DNA from: Sediminibacterium sp. FEMGT703S
GTDB lineage: Bacteria; Bacteroidota; Bacteroidia; Chitinophagales; Chitinophagaceae
DNA length: 64,000 nucleotides
Assembly (NCBI GenBank): GCA_002786355.1
Contig: PGCO01000004.1
Span: 343,297 to 407,296 of the forward strand
Direction of reading: 5' to 3'
The translations under genes and the position numbers were made by a program. The notes beneath the pieces were generated by a model. The model was not told where the DNA came from. It made no database searches and saw nothing but the letters and a program-made list of their open reading frames with translations. This document shows, in pieces, positions 53,630 through 62,940 of the stretch (position 1 is the stretch's first letter; each line of letters starts with the position of its first letter).

Positions 53630-54865
53630 TTATTTGGCCAGGTAGTGTAATGTATTGCTATTGCTTTCTCTAAAAATTCGTTTACTGTAATCAACAATAT
53701 CCTGCGGATTAATTTCCTGGTATTTTTCCAATTCGGTATTCATTAAAGAAGCATCACCCATTAATTCATACATTGCCAAACTGCTGGCCCTGCTCATAAT
53801 GCTCATGTCTTCAAATGCAATCACACTCTCAGTCTTATTTTTTACTTTGGTTAATTCTGCAATAGAAACGGGGTGTTCTTGAATATGGCTAATCTGTTCC
53901 GCTATTGCCAGCTCAGCTTTATTTATATCTACTCCTTTTACCAATTTTCCTTCAATGGTTAATAAGCCAGCATCTAAGCTGCCAAAATGATAACAATCTA
54001 AATTGGAGAACAGTTTTTGCTCTTTTACTAAAGCTTGGTATAAGCGAGAAGAAGCCCCTCCACCTAAAATTTCGGTAATTAAATCTGATGCATAATACCC
54101 TTTATTTAAACGGGCATCCATATGCCATGTTTTCACAAAAGCATCTAAAGGAACTTCCGCTTCAATGGTTAATCTTCTAGCTTGATCTTGAACTGGCTCC
54201 TGAGGTAAACAACGAATGTATTTATCACCCATTGGAATGGGGCCAAACCATTTTTCCGCTAATCTTTTAATTTCTTCTGTTTTTACATTACCTGCCACTA
54301 CCAAAATCGCATTTACAGGACGGTAGTGCTTGAAGAAAAATTGCTTTACATCATCAATATGTGCATTCTCTACATGGCTTAATTCTTTACCAATGGTCAT
54401 CCACTGATAAGGATGAACAGTATAAGCCAGTGTACGCATATGTTTCCAAACATCACCATAAGGCTTATTGATATAATGCTCTCTAAATTCTTCGCAAACT
54501 ACTTTTTGCTGAACAGCTAAACTTTTTTCACTAAATGCTAAACTCAGCATCCTATCACTTTCTAGCCAAAAAGCAGTTTCAATATTTTGTGCAGGTAACT
54601 GACAATAGTAATTAGTTAAATCGTTGGTGGTATATGCGTTATTATCTCCTCCAGCTCTTTGAAGGGGTTCGTCGTAGTCAGCAATATTAATGCTGCCTCC
54701 AAACATTAAGTGTTCAAATAAATGGGCAAATCCAGTTTTTTCAGGATGTTCGTCTCTTGCACCTACATCATATAGTACATTCACCACAGCCATTGGGGTT
54801 GCGGTATCTTCATGTACTAAAACAGTCAAACCATTGTCTAATGTAAATCTATTATATTCAATCAT
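53630..54865 (-). CDS. M16 peptidase family, catalytic subunit
   Basis: The 411-residue catalytic partner has the zinc motif HLFEHLMFGGS near residue 48 and the distal glutamate in VVCEEFREHYINKPYG. Its C-terminal domain (ILGGGASSRLYQALVKEQKLF) keeps the R but lacks the Y of the substrate-binding pair. It lies 12 bp upstream of the non-catalytic subunit gene on the same transcript. No signal peptide is seen. Substrates are probably peptides from proteolysis or signal peptides. Confidence 0.9.
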   Translation of the reverse strand: MIEYNRFTLDNGLTVLVHEDTATPMAVVNVLYDVGARDEHPEKTGFAHLFEHLMFGGSINIADYDEPLQRAGGDNNAYTTNDLTNYYCQLPAQNIETAFWLESDRMLSLAFSEKSLAVQQKVVCEEFREHYINKPYGDVWKHMRTLAYTVHPYQWMTIGKELSHVENAHIDDVKQFFFKHYRPVNAILVVAGNVKTEEIKRLAEKWFGPIPMGDKYIRCLPQEPVQDQARRLTIEAEVPLDAFVKTWHMDARLNKGYYASDLITEILGGGASSRLYQALVKEQKLFSNLDCYHFGSLDAGLLTIEGKLVKGVDINKAELAIAEQISHIQEHPVSIAELTKVKNKTESVIAFEDMSIMSRASSLAMYELMGDASLMNTELEKYQEINPQDIVDYSKRIFRESNSNTLHYLAK

Positions 54866-54903
54866 AGTAAAGCGTATCGGATTGCAAAATAGTTCATCTT
54901 TAC

Positions 54904-56097
54904 TTACCTGCGTATGTCTTTAACATTCATGTTTAACAATAAAGGCAAATTATTCCTGAGGACGATGACTTTGATTTTTCCTAAAGCATTTTGAAATAGA
55001 TTTTTATATGCCTGTATATTATTTGAAGCATTGTTTTCAATAGAAAATATGATGTCGTCTGTTTTAAAACCAGCTTTATCTCCAGGAGACCCTTCAATGA
55101 TATCAATGACTTTTATTTGACCGTCAATTAAATAAATGCCTAGTCCCGTATAACTATAATCGAATGAATCATTGAAATGATTGTTGGGTTTTATAAATAT
55201 ACTTTGCTCGGGATAGTTGAGAATAATGTTAAATCTTCTTAATAAGTCATTTCCTATAAGGCCTCCTAAGGATGGGTAATTCGTTACATTAAAGTCGTCT
55301 TCAAAAATATGTACAGGAACTTTCTTGAATTTGTAATTCCCCATTTTTACCGATTTCATTACGGCTATTTCCATTTGTTTTTTACCTCCTAACCCTTCTG
55401 CTTGAGTGGGATAAAATTTCCTTTTGCTTTTAAAAATAGCACTGTCTTCAACAAAATCTTTTGAAAGTAAAAAACAAAGCCCTGCACCTGTGTCGAAAAT
55501 GAACCTATTTAAAATACTCCTGCTGTCTTCTACGGTAGCTTGTAATAAGGGAAGTGTTGTAAAATTCGGTTTTAGTAATTGACCACCTCTTGGATATTTA
55601 AATCTACCGGGGGTGTATATTTCCATTTGTTTTTTATCAAAATCTAGAAGAATAATGTACCGTCTTAAAAAACTATAACCTATAATCCCGTCAATTCTAA
55701 CGCCATACACACTGGTTAATAATTCATAATTGTTAATATGAAAGTCTAAACTGTTTACTGTAATGCCAGGCATTTTTAAAGCGTGATTGTAGGCAAAAGA
55801 AACTCGCTTAACCCCTGCAATTCCACGAATCGATTTTTCACTTAGGCTGTTCGGTATTTTCAGGTTTTCTACTGTAGAAGAGTCCAAAGAAATTCCACCA
55901 CTGCCAGTATCCAATACAAAATTGAGGGAATCTGAAAATTCATCTAACTGTGCTTTTAAAATAATAATTCCCCCGCTTAATTGGAAAAATGGGATTCGAG
56001 TAATTAGTCTTGCATCAGGCGGGGCAAATTCTTCTTGTCCTTTTAGCTGCGTTGAGCATAAAATGAATAAAAATAATATGGTATAATAACGTCCCAT
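54904..56097 (-). CDS. Secreted retropepsin-like aspartyl protease with PDZ domain
   Basis: The 397-residue protein starts with a signal peptide (YYTILFLFILCSTQLKGQ). Two aspartyl-protease half-sites are visible: FVLDTGSGGISLDS near residue 60 and RFIFDTGAGLCFLL near residue 195. Each has the DTG or DTGA catalytic turn, so the protein can form an intramolecular pepsin-like dimer. A C-terminal PDZ domain (VIDIIEGSPGDKAGFKTDDII) follows. It starts just before mqnC on the opposite strand. Its target is unknown. Confidence 0.88.
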   Translation of the reverse strand: MGRYYTILFLFILCSTQLKGQEEFAPPDARLITRIPFFQLSGGIIILKAQLDEFSDSLNFVLDTGSGGISLDSSTVENLKIPNSLSEKSIRGIAGVKRVSFAYNHALKMPGITVNSLDFHINNYELLTSVYGVRIDGIIGYSFLRRYIILLDFDKKQMEIYTPGRFKYPRGGQLLKPNFTTLPLLQATVEDSRSILNRFIFDTGAGLCFLLSKDFVEDSAIFKSKRKFYPTQAEGLGGKKQMEIAVMKSVKMGNYKFKKVPVHIFEDDFNVTNYPSLGGLIGNDLLRRFNIILNYPEQSIFIKPNNHFNDSFDYSYTGLGIYLIDGQIKVIDIIEGSPGDKAGFKTDDIIFSIENNASNNIQAYKNLFQNALGKIKVIVLRNNLPLLLNMNVKDIRR

Positions 56098-56192
56098 CCT
56101 TCGTTAAATTAACCGATTTTATTGCAATTTGAGGAATATTTATATAGACCGGCTGTTTTGTTGATACTCCTTCGGGTGAACCATATCTGTAT

Positions 56193-56200
56193 TAACTTTG
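56193..56200 (+). promoter_or_regulatory. -7 element for mqnC
   Basis: TAACTTTG is an exact TAnnTTTG match 14 bp before the mqnC ATG. The -33 position has TTC instead of TTG at a spacing of 19. The leader would be only about ten bases. Confidence 0.5.
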
Positions 56201-56214
56201 TTACTTATACAATT

Positions 56215-57342
56215 ATGATGGAACTAGCTAATTTATATCAGAAAGCCCTGGATTTTTCTTTTTTAAGTGTAGAGGAAGGAATGTTTTTATTTGAACATGC
56301 ACCTTTGGCAGATTTAATGCAAATAGCAAATGAACTGCGTAAAATACAAGTGCCCCACGGGAAAGTGACCTGGCAAATAGATCGAAATGTTAATACCACC
56401 AATGTTTGTATAGCCAATTGCAAGTTTTGTAATTTCTACAGAATTCCAGGTCATGCGGAAGCCTATATTACCGAAATGCCTGTATATCGAAAGAAAATTG
56501 AAGAAACGCTAAAGTATGGTGGAGACCAACTTTTGCTTCAAGGAGGCCACCATCCTGCATTAGGGCTTGATTTTTATACCAACACTTTTCGTCAGCTAAA
56601 ACAGGAATATCCTACCATTAAGCTGCATGCGCTCGGGCCGCCCGAAGTGGCACATATTGCCAAATTAGAAAAGATGAGCCACCATGATGTACTAAAAGCA
56701 TTAAAGGAGTCGGGCTTAGATTCATTGCCAGGCGCAGGAGCAGAGATATTGGTGGATCGGGTACGCCGATTGATTTCTAAAGGTAAGTGCGGTGCAGACG
56801 AATGGTTGGCCATCATGCACGAAGCGCATAAACTAAATATTACGACTAGTGCCACCATGATGTTTGGTCATGTAGAAACTTTAGAGGAACGATTTATTCA
56901 TTTAGTTAGAATTAGAGAGGTTCAAGCCATGAAACCTACTGATGCCAATGGTTTCCTAGCATTTATTCCATGGACTTTCCAAGATGTAGATACTTTACTT
57001 ACAAAGATTAGGGGGGTACATAATTTAACTACTCCTGATGAATACCTAAGAATGATTGCAATCAGTAGGATCATGTTGCCCAATATTAAGAATATACAAG
57101 CAAGCTGGTTAACGGTGGGTAAGGAAACTGCACAATTGTGCTTACATGGAGGAGCCAATGATTTTGGGTCTATCATGATTGAAGAAAATGTAGTGAGTGC
57201 CGCAGGTGCTCCACATAGATTTACCTACAAAACCATACAGGCTGCAATTATAGCCGCTGGTTTTGAGCCACAATTGCGAAATCAGCAATATGGTTGGAGA
57301 GAAATACCTGAGACAATAGTAGAGCAAACTATTGATTACTAA
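56215..57342 (+). CDS. mqnC: Cyclic dehypoxanthine futalosine synthase (menaquinone biosynthesis)
   Basis: This radical-SAM enzyme makes cyclic dehypoxanthine futalosine on the futalosine route to menaquinone. The cluster-binding cysteines are CIANCKFC (Cx3Cx2C) followed by NFYRI. Family segments include GGDQLLLQGGHHPALGLDFY, LDSLPGAGAEIL and ANDFGSIMIEENVVSAAGA. The track's TTG start at 56122 would add 31 unlikely residues, so ATG 56215 (or 56218) is chosen. Its product is the electron carrier oxidised by the alternative complex III encoded in this window. Confidence 0.94.
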   Translation: MMELANLYQKALDFSFLSVEEGMFLFEHAPLADLMQIANELRKIQVPHGKVTWQIDRNVNTTNVCIANCKFCNFYRIPGHAEAYITEMPVYRKKIEETLKYGGDQLLLQGGHHPALGLDFYTNTFRQLKQEYPTIKLHALGPPEVAHIAKLEKMSHHDVLKALKESGLDSLPGAGAEILVDRVRRLISKGKCGADEWLAIMHEAHKLNITTSATMMFGHVETLEERFIHLVRIREVQAMKPTDANGFLAFIPWTFQDVDTLLTKIRGVHNLTTPDEYLRMIAISRIMLPNIKNIQASWLTVGKETAQLCLHGGANDFGSIMIEENVVSAAGAPHRFTYKTIQAAIIAAGFEPQLRNQQYGWREIPETIVEQTIDY

Positions 57343-57392
57343 TTATAGTAACTTTAAGTGCCTTAAATTTCTATTGTACTGAATAAAAAACT

Positions 57393-57836
57393 ATGAATCT
57401 GTTTGAATCAGTAATATGTTATGACTATACGGTAGCAAGGACACAAAATGAAATAAAAGTCATTAAAACCAATGGTGTTCATATGATTGGTCTTGCTTGG
57501 GTGTGCAATGTGCTTTCCCTGATGGGAATTGGCATCATCTATTTGTATTTATCCAAGCACAGTAAAGAAATTTATGATTTTCTTGCATTTATTAAGTATT
57601 GGGAGTTGGCAGGAAGAATTGGCTTGATTATTTTTCTATTAATAGTTTATTCAATGAGTTTTGGTGCATATGGAGGGAAAATTATATTCTTGAATATTAT
57701 TCGCCGATTTCATTCAATGGACGAAACGGAGAAAAACTTGGTAATTACAAAGGGCGGAAGATATTTTTACTGGTCTTTAATTACCTTTTTTATCATTGCC
57801 GGCGTAGTTGTTTATCTAAGTAAATATGTCTACTAA
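57393..57836 (+). CDS. Hypothetical membrane protein
   Basis: I do not recognise this 147-residue protein. It has three hydrophobic helices (MIGLAWVCNVLSLMGIGIIY, LAGRIGLIIFLLIVYSMSFG and YWSLITFFIIAGVVVYLSK) and a charged loop with FHSMDETEKNLV. It lies 50 bp after mqnC on the same strand and may share its transcript. Confidence 0.7.
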   Translation: MNLFESVICYDYTVARTQNEIKVIKTNGVHMIGLAWVCNVLSLMGIGIIYLYLSKHSKEIYDFLAFIKYWELAGRIGLIIFLLIVYSMSFGAYGGKIIFLNIIRRFHSMDETEKNLVITKGGRYFYWSLITFFIIAGVVVYLSKYVY

Positions 57837-57958
57837 AGCCCTCTTCCCAAGGGTTTGCGCTATTTTTACGCCTCAAATTAAAAAAAACACCATTAGCTGT
57901 AACATAATGTTTGTTAGTACGTATCATAAGTACAAACCAGCTAACTGTTTCTATTTAT

Positions 57959-58444
57959 ATGACCGAGTTTGAGTACAATGAATGTGTAAACAACCATGCC
58001 GATGGCCTTTTTAGGTTTATCGTGAAAAATCTTCGGCATGAAGAAGACGCAAGAGATATTGTACAAACCAGTTTTGAAAAACTCTGGAGGAACCGAGATC
58101 AAGTAGAAACAGCCAAGTCAAAAGCCTATTTATTTACCGTAGGGTACAATCAAATGATTGATCATATCCGCAAAAATAAAAGGGTGCAATTGAAAGAGGA
58201 ATTTGAAGAACAAACAGGTATTCAGTACCAGCAACATACCGGCTTAAAGAAAACATTGATGGAGGCATTGAACCGTTTGAATGAAACTCAGAAGAGCTTG
58301 GTGATGCTGAAAGACTATGAAGGATACAGTTATGAAGAGATTGGGCAAATCATGAATTTGAATGAGAGTCAGGTTAAAGTGTATTTGCACAGAGCTAGAT
58401 TAACCTTAAAAAACTATTTGGTTAGCGCCGAAAACGTATTATAA
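57959..58444 (+). CDS. ECF RNA polymerase sigma factor
   Basis: The 161-residue sigma factor has region 2 (LFRFIVKNLRHEEDARDIVQTSFEKLW, then KAYLFTVGYNQMIDHIRK) and region 4 (LNRLNETQKSLVMLKDYEGYSYEEIGQIM, NESQVKVYLHRARLTLK). The track start at 57911 adds a poor leader; ATG 57959 (MTEFEYNECV) is chosen. It overlaps the next gene by one base, and that gene encodes a likely membrane anti-sigma factor, so the pair should form an envelope-sensing unit. Confidence 0.93.
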   Translation: MTEFEYNECVNNHADGLFRFIVKNLRHEEDARDIVQTSFEKLWRNRDQVETAKSKAYLFTVGYNQMIDHIRKNKRVQLKEEFEEQTGIQYQQHTGLKKTLMEALNRLNETQKSLVMLKDYEGYSYEEIGQIMNLNESQVKVYLHRARLTLKNYLVSAENVL

Positions 58445-59517
58445 TGATGACTATTAACCGAAATAATTACGAACACTATTTTCTACTTTGGGTAGATGGA
58501 GAGCTCTCCCCCGAAGAGATGGTAGCTGTAGAACGTTTTATAGCGGAGCATCCAGACCTAGCCGAAGAATTAGCTTTATTACAAGACACTAAATTGGTAC
58601 CAGAAGCGCAAATCATATTTTCAGGAAAAGAGCAGTTGCTCAAACAATCATCGAACGAAATAACATACACCAATTATGAGTCTTGGTTTTTATTATTTAT
58701 TGACAATGAATTGTCTTTAGCTGATCGCCAAAAAGTAGAATTGTTTGTTTTGCAGCATCCGAATTTGCAAGCGGAGTTTCAATTATTGGTACAAACTAAA
58801 TTAGCTCATGAAGAATGGGTATTCAACAATAAAGAATTATTATATAAGAAAGAAGATCAAAAACGTCCAGTCGTATTTATGCGCTGGATGCGTTACGCTG
58901 CTGCAGCTGCTGTAATTGGATTAATTGCTACTGTTTGGATGATTGCTCCAACCAATCAATTAAAAAAGACCATTGAAATCAATGGAACACAACCAGAAAT
59001 GGTTGGTACTGATCCTGCAAGCAATGTAGAAAAAAGAGAAGTAGTTGCTGAAGAAAATCCAAAGAATATAATCAAGCAACTAAATCCGAAAGCTTCGTTT
59101 CAAGTTGAGACTCCTACAGCTAAAGCGAACAAAGTCCAAGTATTAGCAGGCAAGAATTCTTTAGTAACAATAATCAATAATGAGCCAGTAAGAAAAGATG
59201 AACAAACAATTGCAAGCGTTGAGCATAATCCAATCAACACAAGCCAGGCCACTATTTCCGAAAATGTTATGGAAGGAAGAAATGATATTGGGAATAATCA
59301 AGGAGTTAATATGGCCCCTGTTGAAGAAAAAATAGAAGCGGCTCCGGAAGAAGTGAAAACGGTATATACAGCACTGGAAGATAATGAACAAGATAAAAGC
59401 CTTTTTATTGGGGCCCTAGAAATCAATAAAGATAAATTGCGCGGATTATTCCGCAAAGCAGGAACGATCTTTCGTTCAAAAGCAAAACAAGAAGAAGACA
59501 CTCGTCAAAGAAAATAA
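58444..59517 (+). CDS. Anti-sigma factor-like single-span membrane protein with duplicated N-terminal domain
   Basis: The 357-residue protein has one transmembrane helix (YAAAAAVIGLIATVWMIA, about residues 151-168). The cytoplasmic part holds two similar 65-residue units. The first begins NNYEHYFLLWVDGELSPEE and has FIAEHPDLAEEL. The second begins TNYESWFLLFIDNELSLAD and has FVLQHPNLQAEF. This resembles the helical sigma-binding fold of anti-sigma factors without the zinc-ligand HxxxCxxC. The periplasmic region is polar, and the C-terminus is basic. Its position (1-bp overlap with the ECF sigma gene) is the main evidence. Confidence 0.75.
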   Translation: MMTINRNNYEHYFLLWVDGELSPEEMVAVERFIAEHPDLAEELALLQDTKLVPEAQIIFSGKEQLLKQSSNEITYTNYESWFLLFIDNELSLADRQKVELFVLQHPNLQAEFQLLVQTKLAHEEWVFNNKELLYKKEDQKRPVVFMRWMRYAAAAAVIGLIATVWMIAPTNQLKKTIEINGTQPEMVGTDPASNVEKREVVAEENPKNIIKQLNPKASFQVETPTAKANKVQVLAGKNSLVTIINNEPVRKDEQTIASVEHNPINTSQATISENVMEGRNDIGNNQGVNMAPVEEKIEAAPEEVKTVYTALEDNEQDKSLFIGALEINKDKLRGLFRKAGTIFRSKAKQEEDTRQRK

Positions 59518-59528
59518 AAGCAAATAGT

Positions 59529-60392
59529 ATGAAAAGAATTGTAAGCATGGTGGCAATGGTATGCATTGCATTAAGTTCAACCGCTCAGTCTACACAAGAG
59601 TCGGACACCATTAAAGTAGGTAATTTCGTGATTATCAAAAAGAAAGGTTCTGAAGAAAACTCAACTGGCACTTCAAGAACCAATCGCGATAATTACAATT
59701 TATTACGTGTAGAGCGTAGGCCAGCCAAGCGTAAAAATTTAAGTACCAACTGGTGGATTCTAGATTTGGGGTTTGCTAATATGCGTGATAATACCAATTA
59801 TGGATTTGCGCAAGCAGGATCATATTTTAAAACAATGCGTCCGCAAGATGGTCCAGTGAACGAAAATAGTTATCGTTTAAACAGAGTGAAATCTTCTAAC
59901 GTGAATCTTTGGTTCTTCATGCAGAAATTGAATATCAGCAAGAATGTATTGAACCTTAAATATGGCTTGGGCTTAGAAATGTATAATTTCCGTTACGATT
60001 CTAGAATCAGTTATAACAATGATCCAACACCTTACGTTTTTAATGATTCTATTTCTTTTTCAAAGAATAAATTATATGCTGGGTACCTTACTGTTCCTTT
60101 TATGATTAATATCAATACTACCCCAGATAAACGCAAAGGATTTAGTTTTAGCGCAGGAGTAAGTGCTGGATATCTAATTTCTAGTAATAATAAACAAATT
60201 AGTGCCGAAAGAGGAAAGCAAAAAGAGAAGGCAGACTTTTATATGGAGCCCTTCCGCTTGGCGGCTATAGGCGAAATAGGATTGGGGCCCGTTCGACTAT
60301 ATGGCTCATATAGCTTAAACAGAATGCAGAAAGATATTACCCGTGTAGAGCAGTTCCCTTATGCAATTGGGGTAAGATTAAGCACTTGGTAA
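59529..60392 (+). CDS. Outer-membrane beta-barrel-like protein
   Basis: The 287-residue protein has a signal peptide (IVSMVAMVCIALSSTAQ), a short polar linker, and then alternating amphipathic strands ending in an aromatic/tryptophan C-terminus (FPYAIGVRLSTW), which is typical of small outer-membrane beta barrels. It is 11 bp after the anti-sigma gene and may be the output or sensor of that system. Sequence family is not recognised. Confidence 0.75.
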   Translation: MKRIVSMVAMVCIALSSTAQSTQESDTIKVGNFVIIKKKGSEENSTGTSRTNRDNYNLLRVERRPAKRKNLSTNWWILDLGFANMRDNTNYGFAQAGSYFKTMRPQDGPVNENSYRLNRVKSSNVNLWFFMQKLNISKNVLNLKYGLGLEMYNFRYDSRISYNNDPTPYVFNDSISFSKNKLYAGYLTVPFMININTTPDKRKGFSFSAGVSAGYLISSNNKQISAERGKQKEKADFYMEPFRLAAIGEIGLGPVRLYGSYSLNRMQKDITRVEQFPYAIGVRLSTW

Positions 60393-60417
60393 AAATTGGG
60401 TTCTTATTTTATCTTTG
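60386..60417 (+). promoter_or_regulatory. Promoter for the L,D-transpeptidase gene
   Basis: TTG (60386-60388), a 21-nt spacer and TATCTTTG (60410-60417) match the Bacteroidota consensus. It would give a leader of about 60 nt before the ATG at 60487. The -33 overlaps the end of the barrel gene. Confidence 0.5.
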
Positions 60418-60486
60418 TTAAGTGAATTTAAATTAACATTCGTGCCACAATTAGAACAGTTAATTTTCGTTTCTTAATCAGAGACT

Positions 60487-61029
60487 ATGAAAAGGCCATT
60501 ATATTGGATATTATTTTTTGCAGGATTTACCTTTACCACTTCTTTCAGGAAGCACAAGGTAATTGATCCTTCCAAAGCGGATAAGGATACCTACTCTGTT
60601 TATATTATCAAGAGTGAGTATGAGTTGAAAATTTATGATAAGGACGGCGAATGGATGGCATCTTATCCAGTAGTGTTTGGGAGTAAGGATTTAGGGGATA
60701 AATTATACCAGGGCGATAGAAAAACTCCAGAAGGGGTATTTCATATAACAGGTAAACGAAAACATGCTAAATGGGAACGTTTCATGTTAATTGATTATCC
60801 AACGGCAGAAAGCTATGCTAAGTTTAATCAACGCAAAGCCTTGGGCCAAATACCCGCAGATGCTAAAATTGGAGGAGATATTGGCATACATGGCACTGTC
60901 CCTTATGATGATTATGCCATCGACCAATACAGAAACTGGACAGAGGGATGTATCAGTACGAAAAATAAATATGTACAGGAATTATTCGATTTATTGCCAG
61001 TAGGAACTCGTGTTGAAATTCGCAGGTAA
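60487..61029 (+). CDS. L,D-transpeptidase (YkuD domain)
   Basis: The 180-residue enzyme would form or modify 3-3 peptidoglycan crosslinks, or attach proteins to peptidoglycan, in the periplasm. After a signal segment (WILFFAGFTFTTSFRK), the YkuD domain contains VYIIKSEYELKIYD and a KTPEGVFHITGK motif. The catalytic set is GIHGT and TEGCIS. The residue after the catalytic Cys-Ile is Ser instead of the more usual Arg. A bidirectional terminator follows. Confidence 0.9.
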   Translation: MKRPLYWILFFAGFTFTTSFRKHKVIDPSKADKDTYSVYIIKSEYELKIYDKDGEWMASYPVVFGSKDLGDKLYQGDRKTPEGVFHITGKRKHAKWERFMLIDYPTAESYAKFNQRKALGQIPADAKIGGDIGIHGTVPYDDYAIDQYRNWTEGCISTKNKYVQELFDLLPVGTRVEIRR

Positions 61030-61070
61030 GTTTTCCTCTTCTAAGAATATAGTTTGATTCTGTAAAAATA

Positions 61071-61106
61071 AAAATCCCCGCTCCGATTAATCAGAGCGGG
61101 GATTTT
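61071..61106. terminator. Bidirectional intrinsic terminator
   Basis: AAAATCCCCGCTC and GAGCGGGGATTTT form a 13-bp stem around a 10-nt loop between the convergent L,D-transpeptidase and acyl-CoA dehydrogenase genes, with A/T tracts on both sides. Confidence 0.88.
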
Positions 61107-61122
61107 ACATATCATCAATCGA

Positions 61123-62913
61123 TTAGATTTTGTAGCCATTATCAGCCACTAAGCGATCGGAAATTCTTCTGCGGGCATCTTTGCAATTGAATGGTTCTAC
61201 TTTGGTAAAGCGCTTCAATCCAATATGCATCATACGCAATTCATCTCCGTCGGCAAAGCTATTCAATGCGTCTTTACCAGCTTTGTTGATTCGATCAGCT
61301 GCATCGTATAAATAAGTACGCATGATATCGTTTTGAGTAGCTACCGCTGCGTCTCCTCTTAAAGAAGCCAATTTCATTACACGCAATAAAGCACTTTCTG
61401 CATGGAATACTTCAATAGCCATGTCTGCAATATTCATCAAGATTTCTTGCTCTTTGTCTAACTGCATCATTAGTTTTTGAACAGCAGCACCAGCAACCAT
61501 TAAAATGGCTTTCTTGAAATTAGCAATGGCTTTTAATTCCTTCGCATAAGTACCTTCATCTTCTGCACCAAAATCTGGAATGCTCATCAATTCTTTTTGA
61601 ACAGACATTGCAGGTCCCATTAGGTCTAGCTTGCCTTTCATGGCACGCTTCAATACCATATCTACGGTAAGCAAACGATTGATTTCGTTAGTGCCTTCAT
61701 AAATTCTATTGATACGGCTATCGCGATAAGCTTTTGAAATTACATATTCATCGGAGAAGCCATTACCACCATGTATTTGAACACCTTCGTCTACTACAAA
61801 ATCTAATACTTCACTACCATATACTTTTAACATAGCACACTCAATAGCATATTCTTCTGCTGCACCTAATAAAGCTTCAGCAAATGATTTTCCGCTGGCA
61901 GCTAATTCGTGTTCTTTATCGTCAATCCATTTTGCAGAACGGTATAATGCAGATTCGCAAACCCATAAGCGAATAGCCATTTCAGCCATTTTATGGCGGA
62001 TAGCTCCAAACTTCGCAATCGGCAATTTAAACTGCTCTCTGGTTTTAGCATATTGAACAGAAGTATCGGTTGCTTTTTTAGCACCACCCAATGTTGCCGC
62101 ACATAATTTTAGACGACCGATATTTAAAATATTGAAAGCGATGATATGTCCTTTGCCAATTTCACCCAATACATTTTCTACAGGTACTTTACAATCTTGG
62201 AAATACAATTGAACGGTAGAAGACCCTTTGATACCCATTTTATGTTCTTCAGGACCTTGCGTAAATCCTTCTGTACCACGCTCAATAATAAAAGCAGTGA
62301 ATTTGTCTCCATCAATTTTCGCAAATACAGTAAACACATCAGCAAAACCACCATTGGTGATCCAGCATTTTTGACCATTCAATAAATAGTGTTTTCCATC
62401 ATCGCTTAATTTAGCAGTGGTTTTAGCACCTAATGCATCACTACCACTGTTGGGCTCTGTTAATCCATAAGCACCCTTCCATTCTCCACTGGCTAACTTG
62501 GGTATATATTTTTGTTTTTGTTCTTCGGTACCAAAGTATAAAATAGGTAATGAACCAATACCTGTATGAGCTGCAACAGCTACAGAGAAAGAATAGCCAC
62601 CGCCCATTCCTTCATTCACAATGGTAGAAGTAATAAAATCTTTACCTAAACCACCGTATTCTTCAGGGAATGAAGTAGAGAGCAATCCTTGCTCGCCTGC
62701 TTTTTGCATGAGTGATGCTACCAATCCTGGTTCCATTTTATCAATTCGATCTACAATGGGCAAAATTTCGGCATCTAAAAACTGATGGCACATGTCCATG
62801 ACCATGGTCTGCTCTTCATTAAATTCTTCCGGAATGAAAGTTTCATGAGGATTGCTTTCCTTGATGATCCATTCTCCGCCCAATAAGGCTTTTGTTTTGT
62901 TTGTGGCTTCCAT
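61123..62913 (-). CDS. Acyl-CoA dehydrogenase (long form with C-terminal extension)
   Basis: This FAD enzyme of fatty-acid oxidation has 596 residues, about 200 more than simple acyl-CoA dehydrogenases, like the very-long-chain type with a C-terminal helical domain. The flavin motif YGLTEPNSGSDALG, the YAKTREQFKLPIAKF helix, and the end motif RINRIYEGTNEINRLLTVDM with GGNGFSDEYVISKAYRDSR identify the family. The base is likely the Glu in IYEGTNE. It begins 27 bp after marR and is presumably regulated by it. Confidence 0.93.
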   Translation of the reverse strand: MEATNKTKALLGGEWIIKESNPHETFIPEEFNEEQTMVMDMCHQFLDAEILPIVDRIDKMEPGLVASLMQKAGEQGLLSTSFPEEYGGLGKDFITSTIVNEGMGGGYSFSVAVAAHTGIGSLPILYFGTEEQKQKYIPKLASGEWKGAYGLTEPNSGSDALGAKTTAKLSDDGKHYLLNGQKCWITNGGFADVFTVFAKIDGDKFTAFIIERGTEGFTQGPEEHKMGIKGSSTVQLYFQDCKVPVENVLGEIGKGHIIAFNILNIGRLKLCAATLGGAKKATDTSVQYAKTREQFKLPIAKFGAIRHKMAEMAIRLWVCESALYRSAKWIDDKEHELAASGKSFAEALLGAAEEYAIECAMLKVYGSEVLDFVVDEGVQIHGGNGFSDEYVISKAYRDSRINRIYEGTNEINRLLTVDMVLKRAMKGKLDLMGPAMSVQKELMSIPDFGAEDEGTYAKELKAIANFKKAILMVAGAAVQKLMMQLDKEQEILMNIADMAIEVFHAESALLRVMKLASLRGDAAVATQNDIMRTYLYDAADRINKAGKDALNSFADGDELRMMHIGLKRFTKVEPFNCKDARRRISDRLVADNGYKI

Positions 62914-62940
62914 CGTTAATTGTTTTGTATGTTAAAGTGT

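Noticed and set aside
56122-56214. Long N-terminal extension of mqnC from the TTG start
   Set aside because: The extension contains the -7 promoter element and is not family-like; ATG 56215 is the sensible start.
57836-57856. Terminator after the 57393 membrane gene
   Set aside because: The stem is about 7 bp with a G-T pair and is followed by GCGC rather than a T-run; too weak to list.
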